From: Alphaproteobacteria bacterium
Lineage (GTDB): Bacteria; Pseudomonadota; Alphaproteobacteria; Caulobacterales; Hyphomonadaceae
Length of the DNA: 64,000 bases
Assembly (NCBI GenBank): GCA_018222605.1
Contig: JAAEZZ010000012.1
Span: forward strand, 62,001-126,000
Direction of reading: 5' to 3'
How positions within the stretch are numbered: position 1 is the stretch's first letter; each line of letters opens with the position of its first letter. The translations under genes were made by a program, and so were the position numbers. Positions 43,321-51,822 of the stretch are shown piece by piece. The notes under the pieces were generated by a model, which saw only the letters and a list, made by a program, of their open reading frames with translations, did no database searches and was not told where the DNA came from.

Positions 43321-44916
43321 TTAGAAGGTCAGCACTTTTGCGTAGCGAACCTGGGGCAGGGCATCGAGTTTCTCAATGAAATCTGCTTCCGGCACCGCAT
43401 CAATGCCGATCAGGGCGATCGCTTCGCCTCCAGCCTCGGTCCGGCCAAGGTGGAAGGTAGCGATGTTGATGCCGGCTTCGCCCAGCATCTGCCCTAGGGC
43501 GCCAATGAAGCCTGGTTTGTCGAGATTGTTCACATAGAGCACGGTCGGCGCGAAATCGCCTTCCAACGCCATGCCTTTGACTTCGACAATGCGCGGCTGG
43601 CCGGCAATAATGGTACCAGCCAGCGTGCGCCAGCCGCCTTCCGGAGCGTTCTTGGTCGCCTTGGTTTTCACCTTGATGCGGATCAGGCTGTCATAGACAG
43701 GACTGTCCTCTGTCTTGGTCTCAGTTAGCTTGACGCCGCTATCGGCCAGGATGGCCGGAGCAGAGACCATGTTCACATCCCCGCGGGAGGCGCGCAGCAA
43801 GCCAGCCAGAAGGGCGGCCGTCAGCGGTTTGCGGTTCAGGTCGGCAACTTCGCCTTCATACTCGATGACCACTTCATCATAGCCGAAATCGGAGATCTGG
43901 CCGGCAAAGCTGCCCAGCTTTTCAGCCAGCGTTGCGAAGGGCTTGATGCGCGGCGCTTCCTCTGCCGTGATGGACGGCATGTTCAGCGCATTGGTGACGG
44001 CGCCGGACAGCAGATAATCCGCCATCTGTTCAGCCACCTGAAGCGCAACATTTTCCTGTGCCTCGGTCGTTGCTGCGCCGAGGTGCGGCGTCGCGATGAA
44101 GTTCTTCGTGCCGAACAGGACGTTTTCCTTTGCCGGTTCCACGGCGAACACGTCGAAGGCAGCTGCCTTGATGTGTCCGCTCTCCAGCAAGTCCTTCACG
44201 GCATCCTCATCGACCAGGCCGCCGCGGGCGCAGTTGACCAGGATCAGGCCTTCTTTCGTCTTCTGAAGGTTTTCACGGCTCAGCACGTTTTTGGTCTGAT
44301 CCGTCAGCGGAACATGTAGCGTGATGATGTCGGCGCGCTTCAGCAGTTCGTCGAGTTCAACTTTCTCCACGCCAAGTTCCACGGCGCGTTCCTCTGTCAG
44401 GAACGGGTCATAGGCGGCGACCTTCATTTTCAGGCCGATGGCACGCTCTGCGACACGGCTACCAATATTACCGCAACCGATCAGGCCGAGCGTCTTGTAG
44501 GAAACCTCGGTTCCCATATAGCCGGATTTCGGCCATTTGCCTTCTTGCGTCTCGGCATTGGCGGCCGGGATCTGGCGGGCGGCAGCAAACATCAGCGCGA
44601 TGGCGTGTTCTGCCGTAGTGATGGCGTTGCCGAAGGGTGTATTCATCACCACGACGCCTTTGGCGGTTGCCGCCTTGATGTCGATATTGTCGACACCGAT
44701 ACCGGCACGGCCGATGACTTTCAAATTCGTCGCGGCGGCCATGACGTCCGCATTCGGCTTACAGGCAGAGCGGACGACGAGGCCGTCATATTCCGGAATC
44801 TCGGCAATGAGTTCTTCCGTGTTAAGACCGGTCTTGGTGACGGTTTCAATGCCGCGGGCGTGGAAGATTTCCACGGCGGCGGGGGAGAGTTTGTCTCCGA
44901 TAAGGACTTTGGGCAT
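43321..44916 (-). CDS. serA: D-3-phosphoglycerate dehydrogenase
   Basis: A 531-residue PGDH of the long type. The catalytic NAD domain has AGIGVDNIDI near 72, LIGCGNIGSRVA near 150, and the catalytic histidine in ATPHLGAATTEAQ near 282. An intervening domain and a C-terminal ACT domain (from about 460, NNLDKPGFIGALGQMLGEAG) sense serine. The enzyme oxidises 3-phosphoglycerate, the first step of serine synthesis. It follows serC on the same strand after about 110 bp, the gap holding a palindromic repeat. Confidence 0.96.
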   Translation of the reverse strand: MPKVLIGDKLSPAAVEIFHARGIETVTKTGLNTEELIAEIPEYDGLVVRSACKPNADVMAAATNLKVIGRAGIGVDNIDIKAATAKGVVVMNTPFGNAITTAEHAIALMFAAARQIPAANAETQEGKWPKSGYMGTEVSYKTLGLIGCGNIGSRVAERAIGLKMKVAAYDPFLTEERAVELGVEKVELDELLKRADIITLHVPLTDQTKNVLSRENLQKTKEGLILVNCARGGLVDEDAVKDLLESGHIKAAAFDVFAVEPAKENVLFGTKNFIATPHLGAATTEAQENVALQVAEQMADYLLSGAVTNALNMPSITAEEAPRIKPFATLAEKLGSFAGQISDFGYDEVVIEYEGEVADLNRKPLTAALLAGLLRASRGDVNMVSAPAILADSGVKLTETKTEDSPVYDSLIRIKVKTKATKNAPEGGWRTLAGTIIAGQPRIVEVKGMALEGDFAPTVLYVNNLDKPGFIGALGQMLGEAGINIATFHLGRTEAGGEAIALIGIDAVPEADFIEKLDALPQVRYAKVLTF

Positions 44917-44933
44917 TTGAGTTTCCTCGGGGT

Positions 44934-45020
44934 GTCATGCCGGACGCCGCAGGCGATCCGGGAACTTGTGCGTATTCTGGAAAAGGTCCCGGATCAGCCC
45001 GATGGGCTGTCCGGGATGAC
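44934..45020. repeat. Palindromic intergenic repeat between serC and serA
   Basis: The outer arms GTCATGCCGGAC and GTCCGGGATGAC, and the inner arms GATCCGGGAAC and GTCCCGGATC, make a large imperfect hairpin. The GTCAT-CCGGAC-GATCCGGG pattern is a common dispersed repeat in Caulobacterales-type genomes, as I recall. It could attenuate or stabilise a serC-serA mRNA. Confidence 0.55.
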
Positions 45021-45025
45021 AGGCA

Positions 45026-46192
45026 TTAAAGCGCGGCCGCCTCTTCAGCGAAGGCCCAGTCAAGCCAGGGCGTCAACTTTGCGACATCGGACGGTTCCAC
45101 CGTGCCGCCGCACCAGATGCGCAGTCCTGGAGGGGCCTTTGCGTATCCGGCTGCGTCAAAGCAGGCGTTTTCCTTTTCCAGGCGCTTCATCATCGCTTTC
45201 ACGAAAGCGCGCTGTCCCGCCTCGTCGAGGCCCGCAACGCGCGGATCAACGATCTTGAACGTGACGCCAGTGTTCGAGCGAACATCCGCATCCGGACAGA
45301 GGAAGTCGACCCAGTCAGTCTTGGCGACCCAGTCCGTCAGAATGCCGAGGCTTTCGTCGGAACGGGCTTTCAGGGCTTTCCAGCCGCCAAGTTCCTCGCA
45401 CCAGTCGAGGGCCTGCAAATAGTCTTCGACGCACAGCATGGAGGGCGTATTGATCGTGGAGCCTTCGAAAAGGTCCTCATTCAGCTTGCCGCCCTTGGTC
45501 ATGCGGAACAGTTTCGGCAGGGCGCGATCCGGCGTGTAGGTTTCCAGGCGGTTCACGGCGTTCGGGCTGAGGATCAGCATGCCGTGAGCGGCTTCCCCGC
45601 CAAGGATCTTCTGCCAGGAATAGGTGACCACATCGAGTTTTTCCCACTCGATGTCCTGAGCGAAGGCTGCAGAGGTCGCATCGCAGATGACGACCCGGTC
45701 CGGGTTCGGTTTGATCCAGTCGGCATTCCGGACGCGCACGCCGGATGTGGTGCCGTTCCAGGTGAAGATGATGTCGGCATCATCGCGGGCCTTTTCGAAA
45801 GGAGGCAGCTCGCCATACTCGCCGACATAGGTATTGCAGTCTGCCAGTTTCAGCTGCTTCGTCGCGTCGGTGACCCAGTCCTGGCCAAAGCTTTCCCAGG
45901 CAAAGACATCCACCGGCTTCGCGCCGAGCATGGACCACATGCACATTTCCACCGCGCCTGTGTCAGAAGCTGGAACGATGGCGACACGATAGCCTTCCGG
46001 CAGACCCAGAATGGTCTTCGTGCGCTCGATCGCATCCTTCAGCTTCTTTTTCGCATCGCCGGAACGGTGCGAACGGCCAAGGGCTGCAGTGCTGAGTTTT
46101 TCGAGAGAGAATCCGGGACGCTTAGCGGTCGGTCCGGAAGAAAAATGCGGGCATGCTGGCAGCACATCCGGCTTGGGGACGGTATTCGTCAT
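45026..46192 (-). CDS. serC: Phosphoserine aminotransferase (second type)
   Basis: A 388-residue PLP enzyme that makes 3-phosphoserine from 3-phosphohydroxypyruvate. The PLP lysine is in TYSWQKILGG (near 195). HFSSGPTAKRPGFSL at the N-terminus and RSHRSGDAKKKL near 42 bind phosphate and cofactor. Its length and sequence fit the alphaproteobacterial type rather than the E. coli type. The frame extends to 46282, but the ATG at 46192 has an AGGAGT site. It lies directly upstream of serA. Confidence 0.92.
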   Translation of the reverse strand: MTNTVPKPDVLPACPHFSSGPTAKRPGFSLEKLSTAALGRSHRSGDAKKKLKDAIERTKTILGLPEGYRVAIVPASDTGAVEMCMWSMLGAKPVDVFAWESFGQDWVTDATKQLKLADCNTYVGEYGELPPFEKARDDADIIFTWNGTTSGVRVRNADWIKPNPDRVVICDATSAAFAQDIEWEKLDVVTYSWQKILGGEAAHGMLILSPNAVNRLETYTPDRALPKLFRMTKGGKLNEDLFEGSTINTPSMLCVEDYLQALDWCEELGGWKALKARSDESLGILTDWVAKTDWVDFLCPDADVRSNTGVTFKIVDPRVAGLDEAGQRAFVKAMMKRLEKENACFDAAGYAKAPPGLRIWCGGTVEPSDVAKLTPWLDWAFAEEAAAL

Positions 46193-46326
46193 CTGTTTTA
46201 CTCCTATCCTCACAGATAGGCTGAGCGCCGTTGGGGGCGCCTGGCCCGCCGCGTCTGTCTCACAAATCCGCGGCGCTTGCAAATGACATTATTGCATAAG
46301 TGCTGACCGAGTGGTTCATTTGATAG

Positions 46327-47163
46327 ATGACCCTGACCATTCAGCCTCTTACCGGTACGCTTGGCGCAGAAATTCATGGTGCGGACCTGAAGGCGGGCCT
46401 GTCGAATGAGGCCTTCGCCACGGTCTATCAGGCCTTTCTGGATTACAAGGTGATCGTTCTGCGCGGCCAGCAGGGCATGACGCCGGACCAGCACAAGGCC
46501 TTCGCCCGCCGCTTTGGCACGCTGAACATCCACCCCTATGTGAAGGGCATGGAGGGTCATCCGGAACTCCTTGAGATCATCAAGGAGCCGGACGAGAAGA
46601 CCAATTTTGGCGGCGGTTGGCATTCCGACATGAGCTTCCTGGAGGAGCCTGCCCTCGGCTCCATTCTGCATGCCCTCGAAGTGCCGCCCTATGGCGGGGA
46701 CACGCTGTTCGCAGACCAGCAGGCCGCCTATGATCGTCTGTCCCCGGGCCTCAAGAAGACGCTGGAGGGCATGACCGCCATCCACACTGCCAGCAAGGAA
46801 TATGGCGCCGACGGCTATTCCGCCGCTGTGCGCCAGTCCATGGATGCCAAGTCTGCGCCCGATGCACCGGAATACGAGCACCCCGTCATCCGTACCCATC
46901 CGGAAACGGGCCGCAAGGGCTTGTTCATCAACCCGGCCTTCACGCTGCGTTTTGCTGGCTGGAGCCGGAAGGAAAGCCGGCCGTTGCTGAACTATCTGTT
47001 CGACCTGTCACGGGAGGAACGCAACACCTGCCGCGTCCGCTGGCAGGAAGGCGACGTCACCATGTGGGACAATCGCTGTGTCTGGCACTATGCCTTGAAC
47101 GACTATCACGGTCACCGCCGCCACATGCGCCGGGCCACGATCAATGGGGACAAGCCCCGCTAG
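46327..47163 (+). CDS. TauD/TfdA-family Fe(II)/2-oxoglutarate dioxygenase
   Basis: A 278-residue enzyme. The iron ligands lie in GGWHSDMSF (HxD, near 98-100), with the distal His in DNRCVWHYALNDYHG near 255 and an Arg (HRRHMRR) to bind 2-oxoglutarate. Family members hydroxylate sulfonates, phenoxyacids or other small acids, often to release sulfite or open a pathway. The substrate cannot be read. It is divergent from serC (134 bp apart) and is not part of an obvious sulfur-uptake cluster. Confidence 0.88.
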   Translation: MTLTIQPLTGTLGAEIHGADLKAGLSNEAFATVYQAFLDYKVIVLRGQQGMTPDQHKAFARRFGTLNIHPYVKGMEGHPELLEIIKEPDEKTNFGGGWHSDMSFLEEPALGSILHALEVPPYGGDTLFADQQAAYDRLSPGLKKTLEGMTAIHTASKEYGADGYSAAVRQSMDAKSAPDAPEYEHPVIRTHPETGRKGLFINPAFTLRFAGWSRKESRPLLNYLFDLSREERNTCRVRWQEGDVTMWDNRCVWHYALNDYHGHRRHMRRATINGDKPR

Positions 47164-47172
47164 CAAGCCGCC

Positions 47173-47826
47173 TCAGTCCGTTATCGGGCTGGCACCCCAG
47201 GCGATCAGGGCCTGACCGCCGAAATAGAGAAACCAGAGGGCAATCGAGGGCAGGGGCCGTTTGGGCGCGCCTTCAGGCCGCTTGAACAGCTCAATCGACA
47301 GGATGACATCCGATGCGATGAACATCAGGGCGCCTATCATGATCGGCAGGAAGACAGGGTCCAGACGCAATGCTGCTGCGCCCATCATCAGAATGACACC
47401 GCCATAGAGAAAGACCGGCCAGCGCATCTTCGGCGGCAGCCACGGAGCCAGCCAGCGAATAAACAGCACGCCGCATAATATGAGGCCGGATTGCGCGGCC
47501 AGGATCAGCCAGCTCTGGTCAGCTTGAGGTAAGGCCCAGAACAGGGCGATATAGGCAACATGCGCCGCAAAGAACGCGCCCATGCCCGGCAGCAGGAATC
47601 TGTCGCCTTCATCTGCTTCCAGAAAGAAATCGCCGAGCGAGCTGAGTGCCAGGCCAGCCACAACCAGTAACGGCCCGCCCACCATGAAGGCCCATACGGC
47701 CAGCAGAGCGGTAGAGGCTGTCTTGATGATCAGTTTGAGCAGGCTGTGACTGCGCCAGCTGAAGGCTGCGCCATACAGCGTACCCAGCACGAGCGAGCCC
47801 AGCAGGACATAGATGGCGGGCGTCAC
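47173..47826 (-). CDS. YhhN-family lysoplasmalogenase-like membrane protein
   Basis: A 217-residue polytopic membrane protein with about seven or eight hydrophobic helices, and the YhhN (TMEM86) features GALMFIASDVILSIELFK near 165-182 and SSLGDFFL near 63. The vertebrate homologue cleaves the vinyl ether of lysoplasmalogens; the bacterial role is unclear. It starts with GTG at 47826, 5 bp after the end of the YkvA-like gene, so the two are co-transcribed. Confidence 0.8.
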   Translation of the reverse strand: MTPAIYVLLGSLVLGTLYGAAFSWRSHSLLKLIIKTASTALLAVWAFMVGGPLLVVAGLALSSLGDFFLEADEGDRFLLPGMGAFFAAHVAYIALFWALPQADQSWLILAAQSGLILCGVLFIRWLAPWLPPKMRWPVFLYGGVILMMGAAALRLDPVFLPIMIGALMFIASDVILSIELFKRPEGAPKRPLPSIALWFLYFGGQALIAWGASPITD

Positions 47827-47831
47827 GCCGC

Positions 47832-48233
47832 TCAGTCGCTCTGCTTGACGGGTTCCGGCAGACCCAGCAGGCGCCTGGCCATACCGCGATGCGTGTCTTT
47901 CACATGCATGCCGACAATGCCAAGCGCGGTCGCAAGAACCGTCGCGTCATCGGTGAAACCGAGGCCTGCGATAAAGTCCGGCAGCAAATCCACAGGCATC
48001 ACGAAATAGGCTGCGGCTGCGAAAAGTACGCCTTTTGCCTTCATCGGTGTTTCAGGATCGCGCGCGGCGAAATAGGCCGCTGCCAGATCATCGGCAAAAG
48101 GGATTTTTCCCGCAACTTTCAGAAGCTTCGGGACCAGCCCTTGGGCCGTGCGCTCATTGCGCTCAATGGACTGCGGCGTGAAACGCCCATCAGCGCCCTT
48201 GATTGTGTTGATAATTTCCGCTGCGTCAGACAT
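47832..48233 (-). CDS. YkvA family (DUF1232) membrane-associated protein
   Basis: A 133-residue protein. The C-terminal half carries the DUF1232 pattern: DPETPMKAKGVLFAAAAYFV, then MPVDLLPDFIAGLGFTDDAT, with two hydrophobic stretches. Function is unknown. It is first of a two-gene unit with the YhhN gene, and divergent from the SDR gene 65 bp away. Confidence 0.82.
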   Translation of the reverse strand: MSDAAEIINTIKGADGRFTPQSIERNERTAQGLVPKLLKVAGKIPFADDLAAAYFAARDPETPMKAKGVLFAAAAYFVMPVDLLPDFIAGLGFTDDATVLATALGIVGMHVKDTHRGMARRLLGLPEPVKQSD

Positions 48234-48298
48234 TGCGTCCTCCTCCCAGCACTATAGACCAAGTGTGTATCAACGAAAACTAGGGAGGGCAGCGGCCC

Positions 48299-49081
48299 AT
48301 GGAACTCAATTCGAATATCTCCGCCGTGATCACGGGCGGTGCCTCTGGCCTCGGTGCCGCAACGGCGACGAAACTGGCCAAGGAATATGGCGTCAAGGTC
48401 GCCCTGTTTGACCTGAACGAGGAGAAGGGTGAAGCGCTCGCCAAGGAACTCGGAGGTGTCTTTTGCAAGGTCAACGTCACCGATGAAGCCTCTGTCGATG
48501 CCGGCTTTGCAAAGGCCCGCGAGGCAATCGGTCAAGAGCGTATCCTCGTCAACTGCGCCGGTACCGGCAACGCCATCAAGACAGCAAGCCGCGACAAGCA
48601 GAGCGGCGAGATCAAGCACTTCCCGCTCGACAAGTTCAACATGATTATCCAGATCAATCTGGTTGGCACATTCCGCTGTATTGCAAAATCCGCAGCAGGC
48701 ATGATGACATTGGACCCGATCGAGGGTGAGCGCGGTGCCATCGTCAACACGGCGTCCGTTGCCGCTGAAGATGGTCAGATGGGCCAGGCGGCTTACTCCG
48801 CATCCAAGGGCGGCGTTGTCGGCATGACCCTGCCGATCGCCCGCGACCTCTCGCGTGAGCTGATCCGCGTCAACACGATCCTGCCGGGTATCTTCAACAC
48901 GCCGCTGATGCAGGGCGCTCCGGATAATGTGAAACAGGCGTTGGCGGCCTCTGTGCCGAACCCGGCCCGTCTCGGCAATCCGGAAGAGTATGCATCTCTT
49001 GCGACAGAGATGATCCGAAACGGTTACTTCAATGGTGAGGATGTCCGCCTCGACGGCGCGATCCGCATGGCGCCGCGCTGA
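48299..49081 (+). CDS. Short-chain dehydrogenase, 3-hydroxyacyl-CoA dehydrogenase type 2-like
   Basis: A 260-residue SDR. The NAD motif is TGGASGLGAAT (12-22), NCAG follows near 85, and the catalytic serine is in NTASVAAEDG near 150. YSASKGG near 163-169 supplies Tyr and Lys. The C-terminus and the LPGIFNTPLM segment match the HSD17B10-type 3-hydroxyacyl-CoA dehydrogenases of fatty-acid beta-oxidation. A GGGAGGGC site precedes the ATG, and a good terminator follows at 49110. Confidence 0.85.
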   Translation: MELNSNISAVITGGASGLGAATATKLAKEYGVKVALFDLNEEKGEALAKELGGVFCKVNVTDEASVDAGFAKAREAIGQERILVNCAGTGNAIKTASRDKQSGEIKHFPLDKFNMIIQINLVGTFRCIAKSAAGMMTLDPIEGERGAIVNTASVAAEDGQMGQAAYSASKGGVVGMTLPIARDLSRELIRVNTILPGIFNTPLMQGAPDNVKQALAASVPNPARLGNPEEYASLATEMIRNGYFNGEDVRLDGAIRMAPR

Positions 49082-49109
49082 TCTGACGCCAACTATCCTG
49101 ACTATGAAA

Positions 49110-49137
49110 AAGCCCGCTCATCCGAGCGGGCTTTTTT
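49110..49137 (+). terminator. Rho-independent terminator after the SDR gene
   Basis: AAGCCCGCTC and GAGCGGGCTT pair perfectly around ATCC and are followed by four further T. It begins 28 bp past the SDR stop. Confidence 0.9.
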
Positions 49138-49223
49138 GATCCAGGTTATGTGTACGGATTGCATCTGCCGGGAACCCCATCAACTCGCGAGGCGTAGGTT
49201 CGGAACACAAAGGGAGTTTATTC

Positions 49224-49589
49224 ATGGAAGAGCGCGAAAGCAGATTGATCGATCATATTCACATCCGCGTGTCGGATCTTGAGGCCAGTCAGCGTTTTTA
49301 CCAGGCCGTGCTGAATGCGCTCGGCATCGAATATATCTCCGATGAAACCCATTTTTCCGCCGCTGAACTCTGGATAGATCAGGGCGAAAGCCAGTCCAGT
49401 GTCCACATTGCCTTCAAGGCCAAGGGGCGCGACATGGTGGATCGCTGGTATGAGGCCGGACTGGAAGCGGGCGGCTATGACAATGGCTTGCCGGGTTTGA
49501 GGAAGCATCATCCGGGATATTATGCGGCCTTCCTGCTTGATCCGGACGGGAACAATATTGAAGCCGTGTTCCATGGCGATGCCGACTAG
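49224..49589 (+). CDS. VOC-family (glyoxalase/bleomycin resistance fold) protein
   Basis: A 121-residue protein with the paired beta-alpha-beta-beta-beta modules of the vicinal oxygen chelate fold: LIDHIHIRVSDLEASQRFYQ at 8-27, and YYAAFLLDPDGNNIEAVFHG near 100-118. Metal ligands are probably H13 and E114. Members include glyoxalase I, dioxygenases and resistance proteins; the activity here is unknown. It is a single gene with a terminator downstream. Confidence 0.85.
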   Translation: MEERESRLIDHIHIRVSDLEASQRFYQAVLNALGIEYISDETHFSAAELWIDQGESQSSVHIAFKAKGRDMVDRWYEAGLEAGGYDNGLPGLRKHHPGYYAAFLLDPDGNNIEAVFHGDAD

Positions 49590-49611
49590 GGCGGCGTTTG
49601 CCAGATAAAAG

Positions 49612-49643
49612 AAAGGCCCGCCCCAGGGGAGGGCAGGCCTTTA
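49612..49643. terminator. Bidirectional terminator-like hairpin
   Basis: AAAGGCCCGCCC and GGGCAGGCCTTT pair around CAGGGGA with one mismatch. A runs and T runs flank both sides, so it can serve the VOC gene on the plus strand and the convergent VWA gene on the minus strand. Confidence 0.7.
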
Positions 49644-49696
49644 AATGGGGGTGGGATACGAGAATGACAGGGAAACCCAGCCCCCGGTCGTCCCCT

Positions 49697-50458
49697 CTAC
49701 TGTCCCTTGCGTTGTTTAACGCCTTCCTCGTCAGCAATTGCGCGATCTTCTTCATTGAAAATGATTTCCGTTTCCTCGCCCTTGCCATAGGCACGGGATT
49801 TCTTGGCTAGCGCGGACATGCTGTCCTGCATGGAGCCCTGACCGACAGCCATGCGCTTTGAAGCAGACACGCCGACAGCTTCGGCGTCATCAAAGCGGGC
49901 AAATTCGGCACCCAGAAAAACAACTTCCCAACCCTTGGCTTCGGCGCGTTCGAGCGCGGCCTTCGCGCCCTCCTTGGTCAACTCGCGGGAAGAGTTCTCA
50001 AGACCGTCCGTCATGATGACAATCACGGCCTTTTCCGGCTTGTCGGCTTCGGCCAGGGAGACCATGCGGCCGATCGCATCGAACAACGGGGTCATGCCGC
50101 GTGGATTGGCCTCGTCATTGGTCACATTCTTCCAGTCTTCAGTTTTGACCTGCTTGCGCAGAACGTCGAATTGCATGCCGTCCTGATAGTCAAAGATGGC
50201 GAGCGTGACATCGGTTTCTATGTCGCTGCCTTCTGTCTCCCCTTCATCGGCCTCGCCGACGCTGGCGGCATAGGCGTTGACGGAATTGAGCGCCTCATCC
50301 CAGATATTGCTCATGGAACCTGTACGGTCGAGCAGGATGTAGGAATGTACCGCCCCCGGATATTTATCAGGTTTCGGTGCTGGAATCTTTGCGGCGGCCG
50401 GCCCCATCATGGCGATGGATGCGGCGCCTGCGGCGAGTGTGGCGATGAGAGATTTCAT
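49697..50458 (-). CDS. Secreted von Willebrand factor A domain protein
   Basis: A 253-residue exported protein with a signal peptide (MKSLIATLAAGAASIAMMGP, cleavage near AAAK). The VWA domain spans about 38-215. The metal-adhesion site is DRTGSMS near 44, with the first serine replaced by Thr, and NPRGMTPLFDAIG (the MIDAS Thr) and VIMTDGLENSS follow near 145. Such proteins mediate protein-protein contacts in a metal-dependent way. The frame extends to 50545; the ATG at 50458 begins the signal peptide. The C-terminus is acidic, then basic. Partners are unknown. Confidence 0.8.
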   Translation of the reverse strand: MKSLIATLAAGAASIAMMGPAAAKIPAPKPDKYPGAVHSYILLDRTGSMSNIWDEALNSVNAYAASVGEADEGETEGSDIETDVTLAIFDYQDGMQFDVLRKQVKTEDWKNVTNDEANPRGMTPLFDAIGRMVSLAEADKPEKAVIVIMTDGLENSSRELTKEGAKAALERAEAKGWEVVFLGAEFARFDDAEAVGVSASKRMAVGQGSMQDSMSALAKKSRAYGKGEETEIIFNEEDRAIADEEGVKQRKGQ

Positions 50459-50632
50459 GGGTGCGTCCCTTCCCGGTAGTATCTTGCATCTGTCAGGCCC
50501 CCAGCCTTGATGTAGAGTAATGTCCCCTGGGATTGGGGCGCACATGTGGCATTAAGAAGTTGTTAGGATGATAATCGCGCGTTCGAGACCATCCGTACCC
50601 GGCGAAACTGAATGGCTGTTCATCTTAACGCA

Positions 50633-50668
50633 ATCAGCCCGGAAGACAGGCGTGTCTTCCGGGCTGAT
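50633..50668 (-). terminator. 16-bp perfect hairpin downstream of the desaturase gene
   Basis: ATCAGCCCGGAAGACA and TGTCTTCCGGGCTGAT pair around GGCG. It lies 39 bp past the desaturase stop on the minus strand. No long T-run follows, but the stem is very stable, so termination or mRNA stabilisation is likely. Confidence 0.7.
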
Positions 50669-50706
50669 GTGTGGGGCTTGGGCGGGGAACTTAAATGCCG
50701 CTTACC

Positions 50707-51600
50707 TCAGGCAAATTGCGGAGCGATCTTCAGGTTGCGAACCCAGCCAATCTTTTCCATGGCCAGCAGGATGGTGCCATTATAATCGACGATCCGGTTC
50801 CAGATGCCATGGCGCGGGCGGTGCAGGGCGCTGATCGGTTGGTCATGATGGTGATCGTGAAACGCTTCGCCACCGGTCAGCAGACCAATCAGGTGATCCG
50901 CCCAGAGCGGCGTTTTCAGATGGCCCAGCACATTGATGCCATAGACTGTGGCGTGGAATTGAATGGCGCGGCCGATCACGACGCTGGCATGGATCAGCGC
51001 AGTCAGCAGCAGCGAGCCGTCTGCCAGCCATACGATCAGATAGATCACGGCCGGGATGACCAGATGCACCACCAGGCTGATCTCATTGTAGAAGCGGTCC
51101 ATCCAGACAATGACCGGCTGGTTCTTCAGCCACATGGCGAGCGGGCGATCCATATCCTTCTTGTCGCGGAACAGGATCCAGCCAACCCAGGCCCAACGTT
51201 TGGACTCAAACGGATTGTGCGGGTCACCGGGCTTGTCGGAGAAGCGGTGGTGCTGGGAGTGGTAATTGACCCAATCCTTCACATTACCCTGCATGGCGAT
51301 AACAAGATTGATCATGGTCAGCACCTGGCCCGGCACGGCCAGTTCGCCCGCGCGGTGCTGTAGAATGCGGTGCAGGGGACCAATTCCAGCGTTGCAGACA
51401 AAGATAGAGGCCGCAATCGTCGCAATTGCGATGGGCACATACCACCAATGGAAGGTCAACGAGGACAAGAGAGCGCCCAGCAACACCATGGTGATAAACA
51501 GGGCTATGCCCAGAGCCGGATAGCCAATAGCCGAGAAGAAGCTGGGAAAATTGAACGTTTTCCACGTCTTCGGAATGGCAAGCGAGCGAGGCAGAGTCAT
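50707..51600 (-). CDS. Acyl-CoA delta-9-type fatty-acid desaturase
   Basis: A 297-residue integral-membrane desaturase. The three histidine boxes that hold the di-iron centre are HRILQH (near 77), HSQHH (near 114) and HDHHH (near 247). Four hydrophobic stretches (about 22-50, 55-70, 175-195 and 198-215) frame them. The enzyme introduces a cis double bond into saturated acyl chains and so tunes membrane fluidity. It is on the minus strand with a hairpin downstream, and is divergent from the zinc-finger membrane protein. Confidence 0.9.
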   Translation of the reverse strand: MTLPRSLAIPKTWKTFNFPSFFSAIGYPALGIALFITMVLLGALLSSLTFHWWYVPIAIATIAASIFVCNAGIGPLHRILQHRAGELAVPGQVLTMINLVIAMQGNVKDWVNYHSQHHRFSDKPGDPHNPFESKRWAWVGWILFRDKKDMDRPLAMWLKNQPVIVWMDRFYNEISLVVHLVIPAVIYLIVWLADGSLLLTALIHASVVIGRAIQFHATVYGINVLGHLKTPLWADHLIGLLTGGEAFHDHHHDQPISALHRPRHGIWNRIVDYNGTILLAMEKIGWVRNLKIAPQFA

Positions 51601-51822
51601 TCAGGTGTCTCCTCAATGTCCGCGCCCCCGCGCGGATCTTGTTTTCATAAACTTCCGCTGAGCGGACCTATAATCTTTAAGGCCGCAGGCGGGGGTGCGT
51701 AAAGGATGCAAATGCGTCTCTGACGCAGTCGTGAAGACAAGTGTGGCGTGGGGGTGACGAGTGGGGTACAAAACGTGTACAAGCCTGTGAATAGTTGAGG
51801 CCAACCGGGCGGGAGGGGCTGA

